Part shown: positions 12,101 through 22,549 of the stretch, in pieces | Numbering within the stretch: the stretch's first letter is position 1 | Layout: every line of letters starts with the position of its first letter | NCBI GenBank assembly: GCA_024195265.1 | Contig: JAJLRJ010000014.1 | Location: 16,571,959-16,635,958 of the forward strand | DNA from: Dendrophyllia cribrosa | Taxonomy: Eukaryota; Cnidaria; Anthozoa; Scleractinia; Dendrophylliidae | Direction of reading: 5' to 3' | Length of the DNA stretch: 64,000 nt | Translations under genes and position numbers: made by a program | The notes under the pieces: generated by a model | Told to the model about the DNA's origin: nothing | Seen by the model: only the letters and a program-made list of their open reading frames with translations | The model's database searches: none

Positions 12101-15037
12101 TAATAAATATAAATTTAAGGTCGAGGCCGAACGTGTTACGGGGCAAAACAGTTATTGTATATCAAATTGTATATCAAAAAACGGAGTCGCAATCGGAATC
12201 GAAAGCTCTACGGAATCGGAATGGAAAGGATCAGAAGGTTTCCTTTTTCTTACGATTCTGCTTCTGCATGCTTCCGCGGTCCCTCACTATCCGCTTCCGT
12301 CGTATTGATTTCCACTAGATCGGAATCGGAAAACGTCGATTTCCGATTCCGATTCCGATTGCGATTCCGATTCCAATTCCGATTCCGATTCCATTGCTAG
12401 TGGGAACCAGCCCTAAAGCATTCTTATAAAGAGAAGATTTTTAAAAAGCCTTAGCAGATGAGCGTTTCCTTTTTTCTACAGGCAGGGGATTCCATTCCTT
12501 GATGCTATGTACAGTGAAGGATCTACCGCTTCCTGTTTCATGATTGCAACGAGGACATATAAAATTAAGTTCCTTTAGTTGAGTAGACCCTTCATGAATA
12601 TCACAGTGTCCTACCTTCACACATACCACTCAGTACCTCAGCCAATTTCAGCAAGTACTGTAACTTTGTACCCTTTAGTTCAAGCGGTACCATATCATTT
12701 TCGAGTACGCCTGGTTTGTAGGGCACTTGGTAGATCTTGTGTGGTACTTTCTTGCTGGGTTGGATTTTTTGAGAAGATGCAACAACCATCACGACCTATA
12801 TATATTTATACAAAATACTGAATTCTATTCTACAAGTATTTTGATGATCTATTACACAGTAGACGTCATGGAGTATTTGTCCAACATGGCGGACAGTTTT
12901 AAAAATGGGATTATTTCGGAAAAAGCGAGTGAAGGCATAAAAAAAATGTTTAGCAGAAGCTATTGACAATTAAGAAAAAGACGAAAGTGAAGCGAAAAGT
13001 AGTTTTGTTGACGTGGAAAATGCTGCAGCCAGCACAAGACGCCAGATAGACCCAGATCTGGCACAACGCAAATAGTAAAGGTTTTATCGATCGTATTGAT
13101 AAGCATATTGTAAATTTATCTTAAAGGCCCACTGTCACCCAAAATGCATTGCGAATTTAATGCAGTCGAAAATTCCCGAAAGAGCCAATCACGAGCGAGC
13201 TCGACATTTGAAAACAAAAACAAACGACCGCAAAGCCGACTGGGTGACAGTGGGCCTTTAAGTATTATCCAGTCGCCGTTCTTCACAATGACCTGTGTTT
13301 TTAATAGCAGTCCTCACTTCTTGTTTTAAATTGTGCAATGCCAAGAAAGTTTTCTTGTCAAAAGGATTTGAATTTGGTTAACAAAAGCGGTTTAAATTTG
13401 TTCTCCGTTTGACAAAACAACGTGTCAATTCATGACACGCAATGTCCTGTAGGTCATAACAAATGTAACGCATCACGTCATCCAGGGGTCAATTCAATAA
13501 AACGTTTACAAGTGTTACATATACTTACAAGTGTAGCTATTGTTTTCAACCTTTGAAACAATGGCTACACTTGTAATTGTGGAGCAGTACGCAGCTCTTA
13601 CAAGGTCTTCTCTGATTAGCCCCAGTTCTCTCTAATTTCCCACGATGCATATTTATGTTTTTATGCATATTTATTTATTTATTTATTCATATTTATTTAT
13701 GTATTTGTGCATCGTTTTCGAAGCAAAATTTGCTTTATTTGAACAGAAGCTGACTTAAACATTTTTATAAATAACTAGTCCATAATCCAAACGGCCTGTG
13801 AAGCCGTAACCGGCTGACTTGTCTTTAGCACAGATTTTCTTGTTTGTGGGCACGAAAGTTGAATTTTTGGGGAATTTGTTATAAGAAAGCTATCTGGTAT
13901 TGACGCGATACGTGATTTAGTGATCAGTCTGGAACAAACGGGATATACTTCATGGTGGGTTTTAATTTATGCACATCAAAGAATCTGGCACTTATTTAGG
14001 GATAAAAACTCATTTTAAAATGGTTAGCTTTTATTTACTGTTATGGATATCACCACCCATAACAGTAAACAAAAGCTAACCATTTTAAAATGAGTTTTTA
14101 GGATCCCTATATGATAGGATCCCTATATGGTGTGTTACCATGAAGTATATACCGAACAAACGTGCAACAAATATGTAGAAAGGGTTTTGCGCATGTGAAG
14201 GCGGACTTAACGGGGTGTCAGGCGTCAGTAAAATGCGGGGGTACACGACCCGAAATGATCCCCGACCCCAAATGATCCCCAGGGCCGGAGCCGCGCCGGG
14301 GCGATTGAATATTTAATCGGTACGAACGCAAGAAACAGACAGAGATAAATAGTCGAAATTGAGTTGAAAAATATAAAATGTAAGAAATCCTGCCTCCTTT
14401 TTACTGACAACCAATGGGGAATGTTTTAGTCCAGTTTTCGGACGATAACCCGCCTCGTACGGCCAATCTTTCGCCTAGCCGGGTCATCATTTAATAATGT
14501 AGGTTTATAGACCCTATTCATAAATGGCGGCCGATTTATTTATTCTTTTATATTCATGCTGATCAGCCCAACTAGCCTCATTTTAGAGCAAAAATTCTTT
14601 TTAATTTTGCACATGCTAATGAGGCTAGTTGGGCTGATTAGCATAAATATGAAAGAATAATAAACCGGCCGCCATTTATGAATAGGGTCTATGGATTCTT
14701 CTGTTTTGAATGTAGACTTTCTCAAAGTCCGTTTTTCGTTTTCTCATTTTGGGTGGTCGGGCGGAGACTCGCGACTTCGTCGCTCGCTTTTCGCGACTAC
14801 GTCGCGCTCTCGGGGGCTTCGCAGTCGACTTGTGGCAAGTCTATTTTGAATGGAGAGAAAATTATTAAACAAATACCAAACATTATTCCCTACCTCGTGA
14901 CCACGAGAGGCCAATTCATCCACTGTATTTCTTACGCTCATGTACTGTGAGCCACCAAGAGCATTAAAACCAGCAATACGGGCTGATGAAGCAGAGTTTA
15001 CTGCCAGTAACACCAAAAAAAAGGTGGAGAACGCCAT
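6176..15037 (-). CDS. UGT copy B, intact, catalytic His replaced
   Basis: Complete UDP-glycosyltransferase, six exons on the minus strand: 15037-14894, 12795-12615, 11332-10907, 9750-9544, 7432-7144 and 6458-6176 (1530 nt, about 509 aa). All junctions are GT-AG. Order: signal peptide (~1-19), acceptor-binding half with [18 protein letters not shown] followed by the UGT signature (FFSHVGHNSLYESIYHGVP to PLFADQ), a single transmembrane helix, the Cys-rich stretch CKCLCRLCC and tail KTKKD (KxKxx ER retrieval). Animal UGTs of similar length are ER type I membrane enzymes. Two oddities stand out. The GSHY motif of the sister copies, which holds the catalytic His, is GSQY here (Gln31). The exon that is single in A, C and D is split by a 1.28-kb intron. 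It is the only intact minus-strand copy. Automated pipelines often call coral UGTs ceramide galactosyltransferase-like (UGT8); substrate cannot be inferred. Confidence 0.88.
6531..6556. repeat. C26 homopolymer
   Basis: Run of 26 C in the last intron of UGT copy B (6459-7143), 72 bases upstream of the final exon acceptor in transcript sense. Confidence 0.9.
7600..7695 (+). mobile_element. LINE 3' tail
   Basis: A GGGCTTCCCCCTAATGGGCC-type block followed by AATAAACG and (TTG)n is the usual end of a CR1-like LINE 3' UTR. The same (GTT)n tail ends the LINE at 42163. It is a short fragment in intron 4 of copy B, on the antisense strand. Confidence 0.45.
7715..7875. repeat. (CTTTA)n microsatellite
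   Basis: About 30 nearly perfect copies of the pentamer TTTAC/CTTTA, in intron 4 of UGT copy B. It directly follows the LINE tail, a common site for microsatellite birth. Confidence 0.95.
8149..8865. mobile_element. TTAA-flanked MITE (outer, with nested insertion)
   Basis: Ends read TTAAAGGCCCGTTTACAC on the left and GTGTAAACGGGCCTTAA on the right, with GCGATTTTT/AAAAATCGC subterminal repeats. TTAA flanks indicate a piggyBac-like non-autonomous element. It is split by a second TTAA element at 8351-8742. Confidence 0.8.
8351..8742. mobile_element. TTAA-flanked MITE (inner)
   Basis: Left end TTAAAGGGGCATTGTCACG, right end GTGACAGTGTCCCTTTAA. It is inserted inside the outer MITE. A diverged copy of the same family, with the shared internal blocks ATTGGCCAATT and GCAATCCATTTCC, is at about 30871-31742. 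Confidence 0.8.
8866..9543. other. Intron 4 remainder of copy B
   Basis: Contains a decayed inverted-repeat segment rich in CGCTCGCT/GAGCGAGCG around 9255-9420. No coding exon is supported here. Confidence 0.35.
9751..10906. other. Intron 3 of copy B
   Basis: Holds a weak inverted repeat (ATGTACAAACATACAATAAAC near 10022 against its inverse near 10237) with a G-rich stretch at 10486-10540, and the LINE 3' fragment listed separately. No other gene is seen. Confidence 0.4.
10675..10860 (-). mobile_element. LINE 3' end fragment
   Basis: The ACATACATACATACTTTATT block corresponds, on the minus strand, to the AATAAAGTATG-type tail that also ends the LINE at 2050-2830. The remaining sequence resembles LINE 3' coding/UTR but is too short to place in a family. 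Confidence 0.4.
11917..12415. mobile_element. MITE in the extra intron of copy B
   Basis: Left end AGGGCTAGTTCCCACTG, right end CTAGTGGGAACCAGCCCT, about 0.5 kb. The interior is rich in GGAATCGGAATCG and its complement, forming subterminal hexamer-like repeats. It is non-coding and lies within the intron that splits exon 2 of UGT copy B. Confidence 0.75.
12441..12600 (-). mobile_element. Possible LINE coding fragment
   Basis: The minus-strand reading ELNFICPRCNHETGSGRSF then HSIKEWNPLPVEKRK resembles the C-terminal tail of metazoan non-LTR reverse transcriptases (R-x-F-x-x-x-x-x-x-x-WN-x-LP pattern). It is adjacent to the splice donor of exon 2a of copy B. Weak call based on pattern only. 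Confidence 0.4.
13121..13261. mobile_element. TTAA MITE, family copy 1 (141 bp)
   Basis: Ends TTAAAGGCCCACTGTCACCC and GGGTGACAGTGGGCCTTTAA. The interior includes GCATTGCGAATTTAATGC, AATTCCCGAAAGAGCCAATC and AAAACAAAAACAAACGACCG. Same family as 24538-24699 and 26510-26671. It lies in intron 1 of copy B. Confidence 0.85.
13925..14160. repeat. Fold-back repeat
   Basis: The arms AACTCATTTTAAAATGGTTAGC and inverse flank a short loop near 14040, and the outer arms ATATACTTCATGGT/ACCATGAAGTATAT close the structure. It is probably a MITE in intron 1 of copy B. Confidence 0.65.
14507..14692. mobile_element. 186-bp palindromic MITE
   Basis: ATAGACCCTATTCATAAATG and GGCGGCCG at the left are mirrored by CGGCCGCCATTTATGAATAG and GGTCTAT at the right. 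The inner arms (AGCCCAACTAGCCTCATT and inverse) nearly complete the hairpin. It lies 200 bp from exon 1 of copy B. Confidence 0.8.
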
Positions 15038-15591
15038 GTTAGATGTCAGTCTGTTCAAGGCTCTCAGAACTAGCCGATTCTTATCTCTAGAGGCAAATAT
15101 TTGCTGACGTCATTGTTGATAGCAACAGCACTAATGAGCCATAAAATTCCATTGTAAAATTTCGAGTTTTAAAACAGCATTGCACAAAAAATGTCTAGTA
15201 TACTATCGGGCTCAAATTTCCAGACGGAAGCTACTATGCCCTTTCAATATTCGGAGTTGTTTTTTTTGTAACTCGATTAGGCCCGAGGGATTGAGGCGCA
15301 TATGCTTTAAACGAGGCAATAATTATAGTATGGACTCATTATAAGCAAAGATTATCGTATCTCTATTATGGTTATTACTATTATTAATAGGGATTTGTGG
15401 GCAATTTATTCCATGGCTGAGCGAGAGGTGCCCTGCTACTATTAAACCGAGATCTTTTACAATGAGTTGATCAGAACTTCGTTCAGGAATATGTTCTTTT
15501 ATTGCCGATGTTCACTCATTCGGTAACAAACAGAACTCAAAGCTCTTACTGAAAGACTAATTGTCATATACGAGTTCTGCGAGAATAGACA

Positions 15592-15963
15592 AATATCACG
15601 CTAGCATGGCACAAAAATATATTTGGTTTATTGGGGAAAAGAGCCCAGCATTAAATTCAGCATATCGATATTAGTAAAACTACAAAGTTTTGTAAAGATT
15701 GCTAGAAAACTGACGAAGATGTGAAATTTTGAAACTGAGCATTTTTACAAAGAAATGTCCAGCCTCGTTTTCGTGTTTTTCCCATACATTTCTTTGTAAA
15801 ATATAGGCCAGCGTACTAAGTTTCAAAAGCTCATATCTCCGTCAGTATACGAGGAATCTTTATGAAACTTTACAGTTTTACTAATATTGATGTACTGATT
15901 TTGATACTGGACTCTTTTCCCCATTAAATTAAATATATTTTCATGCCATGCTAGCGGGATATT
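15592..15963. mobile_element. 372-bp TIR MITE
   Basis: The left end AATATCACGCTAGCATGGCA and the right end inverse (TGCTAGCGGGATATT) begin long arms that also share GGGGAAAAGAG and the inner blocks CATTTCTTTGTAAAA. Non-coding. Confidence 0.8.
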
Positions 15964-16309
15964 GGTGTATATGGACAACTCAATTTTCCTTGCATAAGCT
16001 TACCAAATAGACACTGAATATTGGAAATTCTAGAGATATTGCTTTTGGCATCTTTACAACCTTAAAACTCATGTATTGTTCCAAAGGCTGTGTTCTAACA
16101 GCAGATGAAAAAATAGAGAAAAACTAAGTCATCATTTCCACATCAAACAAAGGCCCTTTTAGTCCGCAAAACAAGTATAAAAGGTTTATAAAGTACTCGT
16201 GTGTGCCCAAGAACAAACCCTCATTCCAAACGGCCAAAAAGTATAAATTGTATTTTTCGTGGCCGCGCCGACGTTATATACAATTAAGGAACTTGCTTGG
16301 AAGACATTT

Positions 16310-16615
16310 AGGTCGATTGGGTTTGCAGGACTGAAATCCACCGTAGGAAAAAAGATGGCGGCTGTTCATTTTCCCACAGTACCTTGCGGACCTAACACAG
16401 CACATAAGGCACAAAGAAAGCCAAATTTTTACAACATTTGTTCCAGTACTAAGAACAATGTGCAGACTAGGTTTGAAGACTTTATAACTTTTCTTTACAT
16501 TTTTATGAACGTTGTTAAGGTTTTTGTGCGCTAAGAGTTATGGGTAAATGTACCAGTCGCCATCTTTTTGCCTACGGAGGATTCTACAAGCCTGCAGGTC
16601 TGAAAGTCTGCAGTA
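16310..16615. mobile_element. Candidate TIR element
   Basis: TCCACCGTAGGAAAAAAGAT then GGCGGCTG near 16337 is inverted at 16555-16585 (CAGTCGCCATCTTTTTGCCT then ACGGAGGATT), with outer GCAGG(A/T)CTGAAA-type arms. It has a small open frame but no recognisable protein. Confidence 0.5.
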
Positions 16616-17119
16616 TGCATTTGTCGCACACCCATCGGTTCTTCAGGCAATCGCAAAACTAGTTTGACGAGTTTCCATGACCAGTTAGCATAAAAGGAGA
16701 ATAAGCGATTATCGAGGAAAGAATTGAAGTTGTACTCCCATGACTCCTTTTTCCTTATTTATTTTACCATGTAGTTTTTACTTTCATGAATTGAAAAAAA
16801 TAAATGAATAAATAAAAAATAAAAATAAATAACTACTATAAAGATTAAAGAAGCAATCAACAGCTAGAAAAGAACTCTTTCATTTTGAGGGTAAACTGAA
16901 CCAGCTTATCTCCCAAAAAGTTCTTTTACAAAGGACCTATTTACTCAGTGTAGACCAATTTAGATTAAACATTTTTCTAAGAACATCTCCAGAGCCTAAT
17001 TTATTTTCAATATTTAATATCAGTCTAGCTGGATTTTTGAAAACCAGGCTGCGCGGTTGATGTGTCTGAGAAATGAAAAGTCAGGTGAAAGTTGAAACGC
17101 GTAACCGCAGCTTATGTCT

Positions 17120-17850
17120 AAAGTCCGCAAAAGAGCAGTTTTCAACTGAGTGTCGTAAAACCAAAATCAAGCACGGTAAAACGCGTGCAAGCAAGTCACG
17201 ATTGGTTTTGGTTTTACTTCTGATTGGTTAATAAAGCAGTTTTCAATTGAGTGTGAAAAGTAAGTACACAATTGCTTTGGTTTTGCATTGCTACGCTTTG
17301 ATTGGCTAAAATATCTCGCGCCACTTTCTCAACCAATCAGAAGTAAAACCAAAACCAATCGTGACTTGCTCGCACGCGTTTTCCCGTACTTGCGCCGCCA
17401 ACATGTAATTGCTTCGAGCTCTGATTGGTTCATTGGATTGTTTACGACTGGTGTGATTGGTCAGAGTAATTACTTTGGTTTTGGTTTTACCACACTCAAT
17501 TGAAAACTGCTCTAAAGTGGCGCAAGATTTTTTAGCCAATCACGAAGCGTAGCAATGCAAAACCAAAGCAATTGCGAGATTACTTTCGACACTCAATTGA
17601 AAAGCGCTCTAATAACATTGACCAATCACAACAGACGCAGACAATCCAATGGACCAATCAAACTCGAAGCAAATACATGTAGCCGGCGCCAAGCGCGGGA
17701 AAACGCGTGCGAGCAAGTCACGATTGGTTTTGGTTTTACTTCTGATTGGTTAATAAAGTGGCGCGAGATTTTGTTTAGCCAATCACGGAGCGAAGCAATA
17801 CAAAACCAAAGCAATTGCGAAATTGCTTTCGATACTCAATTGAAAACCGC
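17120..17850. repeat. CCAATCA-rich inverted-repeat element
   Basis: Several alternating copies of ACCAATCAGAAGTAAAACC and its inverse, bounded by GAGCAGTTTTCAATTGAGTG-type termini at about 17133, 17225, 17495, 17588 and 17833. It looks like two or more overlapping copies of one MITE family. A shorter copy is at 23020-23255 in intron 3 of UGT copy C. Confidence 0.7.
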
Positions 17851-18239
17851 TTTCTACATAAAAGGTATTGCTGGCTTTTTTTCTCCTCCGCTCGCTTTCT
17901 CTCCCCTTTCTCTCTCTTTTGAGTTATTTTCAGGCTAATCGGGCTCATGAAAATGCTGTTATTTTCATTAAAAAATCAGCTATATTTATGTTATGACGAG
18001 TTGTGTTCTTTTACCAAAGTGACAGATGTGCTCTTTTGTAAAAGTGACAGATGTGAGCTTTTGCGAATTGTGGGTGAAATGTTTATAAAACTGGCTTTTA
18101 GTTTTATAAGATTATTAAATATATGGAGTTTTGCTATTTATTCCCATGTATATGGAATATTTCCAAGTCCTTACGTTTGAACATTTTTTGGGTGGTCGCC
18201 ACTTGCGCCATTGAGGCTGTGTTATTCAATATAAAGTTG

Positions 18240-18375
18240 CCCCGCTTTGGCGAATCCTGCCTTCGTCCTTCGGCAGGTCTTTTCCACGGGTGACGGGTGA
18301 CGGGTGGCGGGTGGCGGTGACGGGTGGCGGGTGACGGTGGCGGGTGACGGGTGACGGGTGACGGGTGACGGTTGA
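18240..18375. repeat. GGGTGACGGGTGGC minisatellite, left arm
   Basis: G-rich array of GGGTGAC and GGGTGGC heptamers preceded by GGCAGGTCTTTTCCACGG. Inverted partner at 20190-20300. The evenly spaced GGG runs are compatible with G-quadruplex formation. Confidence 0.8.
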
Positions 18376-18399
18376 CAAAAAGTAAAGACAGGAGGTACA

Positions 18400-19490
18400 T
18401 GTAAATGTGTCGACCGAAGGGATGCTATTCTCTAGGGTATCTGTGATGTCTCTGTGGTGTCATATAGTAAAGATAATGGAAGGGTTGCTGTTTATATAGT
18501 GTTAAAAATATTGGAAGTTAAAAGTAAGATTATAATTTCGCGTTGTAAGATTCCAATACCGGACGTAACAAAAAACCCAGATCCGCGAAAATTAAACTCC
18601 CCGCGTAAATTCATGCCACATGGTGATCAAATAAAGAACAAAGAGTGCAAACAAAACTCCCGCTTACGTAATGTATCGAGGGAAGTTCCCCGCGGTGAAA
18701 ACAGCTCATTTTCCAGCGGCTGGTTTTGAAAGGTCAGTGACCCCATTCGTGCTTCGCTATTCAAAACGAAGGAACTGCTTCAGATATTTCGTCCATCGTC
18801 AAACTAGAGAGACCAAGTCATTTTGATGACTTTAACCTACAAGGTAAGTTTGTTCATGGACCAGCTTTTTATTGCAAACGTTATGTTTAGTGAACACGGT
18901 TGTAATGACACACGACACGTGTAAACTTTACTCGTCTTTGCCAACCAAACAAACATACCTAGGAGATCAGTCAGACTACTTTGCAATATAAACTTGTCTT
19001 ATGTAAAAAGTTAGTACGCCCCGCTCCATATGAGGCTTTGTGTATGAGCGTGAGCTTGTGTATGATTATGTGTAAAACTCGAACCCTCGCAGCTCGCGCT
19101 AACTTGAACCGAAGTCAATGATGATAACTCGAACTGCCCTTCGGTTATCTTGTGGGTTTAATGCTGAACCGTCCATATTACGTGTGAAGTGGAACTATTT
19201 TTTTTACGGCTTTACCGGCCGCCGCGCTAGGCTTCTTGGTGCGGTATAGGACCTTTATATCAGCACCGTAAAGCTAATAAATTGTAGATTCCGAAAATAA
19301 CAATTATTTTTCCTTTTTTCCTTTAATTAAGCGTGTATCGAATAAATAACAAAATTCGAGATTAAAAAGTGTATCCAGTATGTGGAGTTTTTTTGTACTC
19401 AAAACGTCAAGGATATTTTCTATCATGTGAAAGCAGGAGAAAACAGCCGCGAAAAAAAGAACTCATTTAACTTTAAGTGCACCTGATTGA
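18400..19490. other. Repeat-poor intergenic stretch
   Basis: No gene is recognised. A TAACTCGAACC/GGTTTAATG region near 19080-19150 resembles a fragment of the TAACTCGAAC repeat seen at 25727-26305. Confidence 0.35.
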
Positions 19491-20095
19491 GGCGCGCGCA
19501 ACGTAGTGTCCAATTACAGCTATCCAATTACAAAAAGTTGTAATTGGATAGCTGTAATTGGACACCTACGTGACCGCGCGCCAATTAGTAATAGTAATTG
19601 GACTGAGTGGAGTACAATTCAGGGAGTAATCGGCGAGGAATTTGAAATCGGCCGAGCGCGTAGCGCGAGGACGATTTGAAATTACGAGCACGATTACCCC
19701 TGAATTGTACGACACGAAGTTCAATTACTAATTAATCGCATCAATAACAAAATTCGAGATTAATAAGTCTATGTGGAGTTTCTTGCACTCAAAACGTCAA
19801 GGATATTTTGTCAGTATGAAAGCAGAAAGGAAAACAGCGAAAAAAGGAATCCATTTAAGTGCACCTTATTGACGCGCGCGCAACGTAGGTGTCCAATTAC
19901 AGCTACCAATTACAAAAAGTTGTGATTGGACAGCTGTAATTGGACACCCACGTGACCGCGCGCCTATTACGTAAGAAATAGGCGCGCGGATAACCAATCA
20001 CAATCGAGAATTTTGTTATTGATACGATTACGTAAAAATAGGCGCGTGGATGACCAATCACAATCGAGAATTTTGTTATTGATACGATTATATAG
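19490..20095. repeat. TAATTGGACA inverted repeats
   Basis: GTGTCCAATTACAGCTA/TAGCTGTAATTGGACAC hairpins at 19507-19566 and 19890-19948, each flanked by CGCGCGCAACGTAG and CACGTGACCGCGCGC. Related to the two tandem copies at 37100-37430. Between them lies an arm pair around GTACAATTCAGGG/CCCCTGAATTGTAC (19610-19710). Confidence 0.75.
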
Positions 20096-20189
20096 AAAAT
20101 GGCTTGCGCAATGACGGAAATACGTAAAACTGATGTCATTCTATCGGTCTCTTTCTATATCTATATCAAAAACTTTAACTTTTAATTTT

Positions 20190-20310
20190 TTTTTCACCCG
20201 CCACACGCCACCCGCCACCCGCCACCCGTCACCCGTCACCCGCCACCCGTCACCCGCCACCCGCCACCCGTGGAAAAGACCTGCCGTTCGTCCTTTCCAT
20301 AGCGCAGTGT
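20190..20310. repeat. CACCCGCCACCCGT minisatellite, right arm
   Basis: Inverse complement of the array at 18280-18375, followed by CCGTGGAAAAGACCTGCC, which is the inverse of the sequence preceding the left array. The pair could be the ends of a ~2-kb element located 150 bp upstream of UGT copy C. Confidence 0.75.
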
Positions 20311-21414
20311 ATGACAACAACATGTGTGATCCATTTGTGCGACTATAGCTTTATGATATGTTATTGTTTTGAGAGCAAGAAAGCATAGCGTACGAATGAC
20401 AACTGAGCCGTTTTATTTGCATATATTTAAATTGTGTCACGGAATCTTTCATGATTCACAAGATGGCGTCGTTGTTTTGTACCCTAGTATTTCTTTGCTC
20501 TCTAAACTCTGTTTTATCTGCTAAAATAGCTGGTCTGACCAGCATAGCTGCGGGATCGCATTATTTTATCGTCAGGAAAGCAATGGAAGAATTAGCTTCA
20601 CGAGGACATGAGGTAAGCCTGAGATGAAATATCTAGATCTAGAATATTGCTATGGCCGTGACAACGGGTTCTGCAAAACAGTATATACAGTCGAACCACG
20701 CATTACGGACAGTCGTTCTTTGTCCCGGCCGGAAGCTAAGACCATACATTTTCTCTTAAAGAGTTTCTCTTAAAGTTTTTACGGAATACGGACAACGGAC
20801 AGTTTTTCCCGTCCATACTAAAACAATCTCATACAAACCTCGTTAATACGGCCAATTTGGTTATATAATTCTAAGGGCCCAAATTTTCTCCAATGCGTAA
20901 GCATATACTAAACATTTTATTTTGTCTAGTCATAATTATTTAGTATAGTGTCTTGGTGGCAATTTACTGTGTTGTTTTTCCGTAAGAACAATAGAACGCT
21001 TAAATTACAGTGAAATTACGTCATTCATAAGATACGCTATCAATAGGTGGTTTTCATGTTACGTCATCGCCGCCATGCTGGTGGACATAAACAATAGTTC
21101 TATCATTAGCTCCTTTTGTTCGTCCACCAGCATTTGTTCGTTTCACTATTGTTATCTATGTCTCTAGAGATTGGTTGCAAACCACCTATACGGACAGTCT
21201 TTGTCATGTCATGTCCGTACATCCCATTTTCGCCTAGCCTGCGCGCAGACGTATCCGATTTCCTTGATTTTCGCCTTACCTGAGGATCACGGCTAACGCA
21301 ACGCGGTACCGGAGAATGGAGAACGTTCTTGCTTGTTTCTTTGTCATTTGTACGACAAATAAAACCCATACATAGCCAAAACCCTTTATTGGCACTTTCA
21401 GTTTTTTTTTTTGT

Positions 21415-21506
<92 letters not shown>
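21415..21506. repeat. G92 homopolymer
   Basis: Ninety-two consecutive G in intron 1 of UGT copy C, 105 bases before exon 2. It creates long spurious poly-Gly/poly-Pro reading frames. A run of this length is exceptional and might be a genuine dG tract or an assembly artefact. Confidence 0.95.
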
Positions 21507-21507
<1 letters not shown>

Positions 21508-22504
21508 GTGAGGGCTGTACACAATAACTGGTGATCCTCGAAAATCTGCTTCAGCCAAAAGTAATTACACAGGCTATTTCATATACCTTTTGGTTTGAGT
21601 TGCTTTATTAGTACTGGTTGTATCTTCGGACGTAAAAATCAAATCAAATGAGAAAATCCCGCACAAGATTTACACAGTTCCATACGAGCCTGGATTTTCC
21701 GAAAATATGATAGTCAAACCAGCACTCGATGGCAATCGGCTGACAGGGATTTGGGCAATGACCCGGGCACTACGGGTTTTGTGTGAATGCCTCTTGAACG
21801 ACACTAAACTACTACAAGAACTGAAGGATTTTGACTTGATAGTGTATGAAGGACCTGCACTCTGTGCTGTATTAGTTGGCAATCTTCTTGATATCCCAAG
21901 GGTAGTTATTGCCCCCGGTTCGCCAAATGCCCCGTTTGCACCTTTTCATATGATTCCAACCCTGTATCATACGTTCCGCAGCATTTGACTGGGTTCTCTT
22001 GTAATATGACATTTATACAACGCGTTATAAACCTTGGAGCATATTTCGCTGGCCAGCTTCTCCTCAAGATTATGTTTGCGGAATCAATGAGTCCACTTAA
22101 GATCAAATTTAACATCAAGCCAGAGATAAGTTACGAGGAAGCTGTGGCAGATGTTGAGCTTGTGATAATGTTGGCCGACTTTGCGTTGGAATATCCACAA
22201 CCACTGATACCAGGTAAAGTGTGACGTCACAAATACTTAAATTTGTGAAATTATGGGATTTAATGAGATATTCGGGAAGAGCATGAGGAATAATGCCAGA
22301 TTGCCAAAAATCAGCATCTTATTGCAATTTGGGGGTGAAATATTCAACCTCGTTCCCAGGGCTTTTCCCTTCGAGAGAGAGGCGGCGGGAACGAGGTTGT
22401 GAAATATTGCCACTTGGTCATACTCTAATGACTCCATACAAACCCTTATAATTTTGCCTTGGTTCTTACCATTCAGAACTGAGGAACTAGAACTGGGGTG
22501 GAGA

Positions 22505-22531
22505 GGGGGGGGGGGGGGGGGGGGGGGGGGG
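22505..22531. repeat. G27 homopolymer
   Basis: Run of 27 G in intron 2 of UGT copy C, immediately before the exon 3 relic. Confidence 0.95.
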
Positions 22532-22549
22532 ATGGTGGGGTGTGGTCAT

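Larger units (their letters stand above)
15038..20462. promoter_or_regulatory. Divergent intergenic region between UGT B and C
   Basis: Both flanking genes point outward, so their promoters must lie in this 5.4 kb. Most of it is repeat-derived (entries below). I cannot place a TATA box or start site with confidence. A GT donor-like site near 18844 (TACAAG|GTAAGT) might mark a 5' untranslated exon of copy C, but nothing proves it. Confidence 0.4.

Noticed and set aside
10907..12795. Two separate UGT fragments (12601-12792 and 10902-11327) as two genes or a truncated copy
   Set aside because: Donor GAAG|GTAGG and acceptor TTAAG|GTGC join them in phase and restore the length seen in copy D, so one gene with an extra intron is simpler.
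21106..21558. 150-aa proline-rich reading frame
   Set aside because: It is the translation of the 92-base G homopolymer and flanking intron sequence of UGT copy C; no homologous or structured part.
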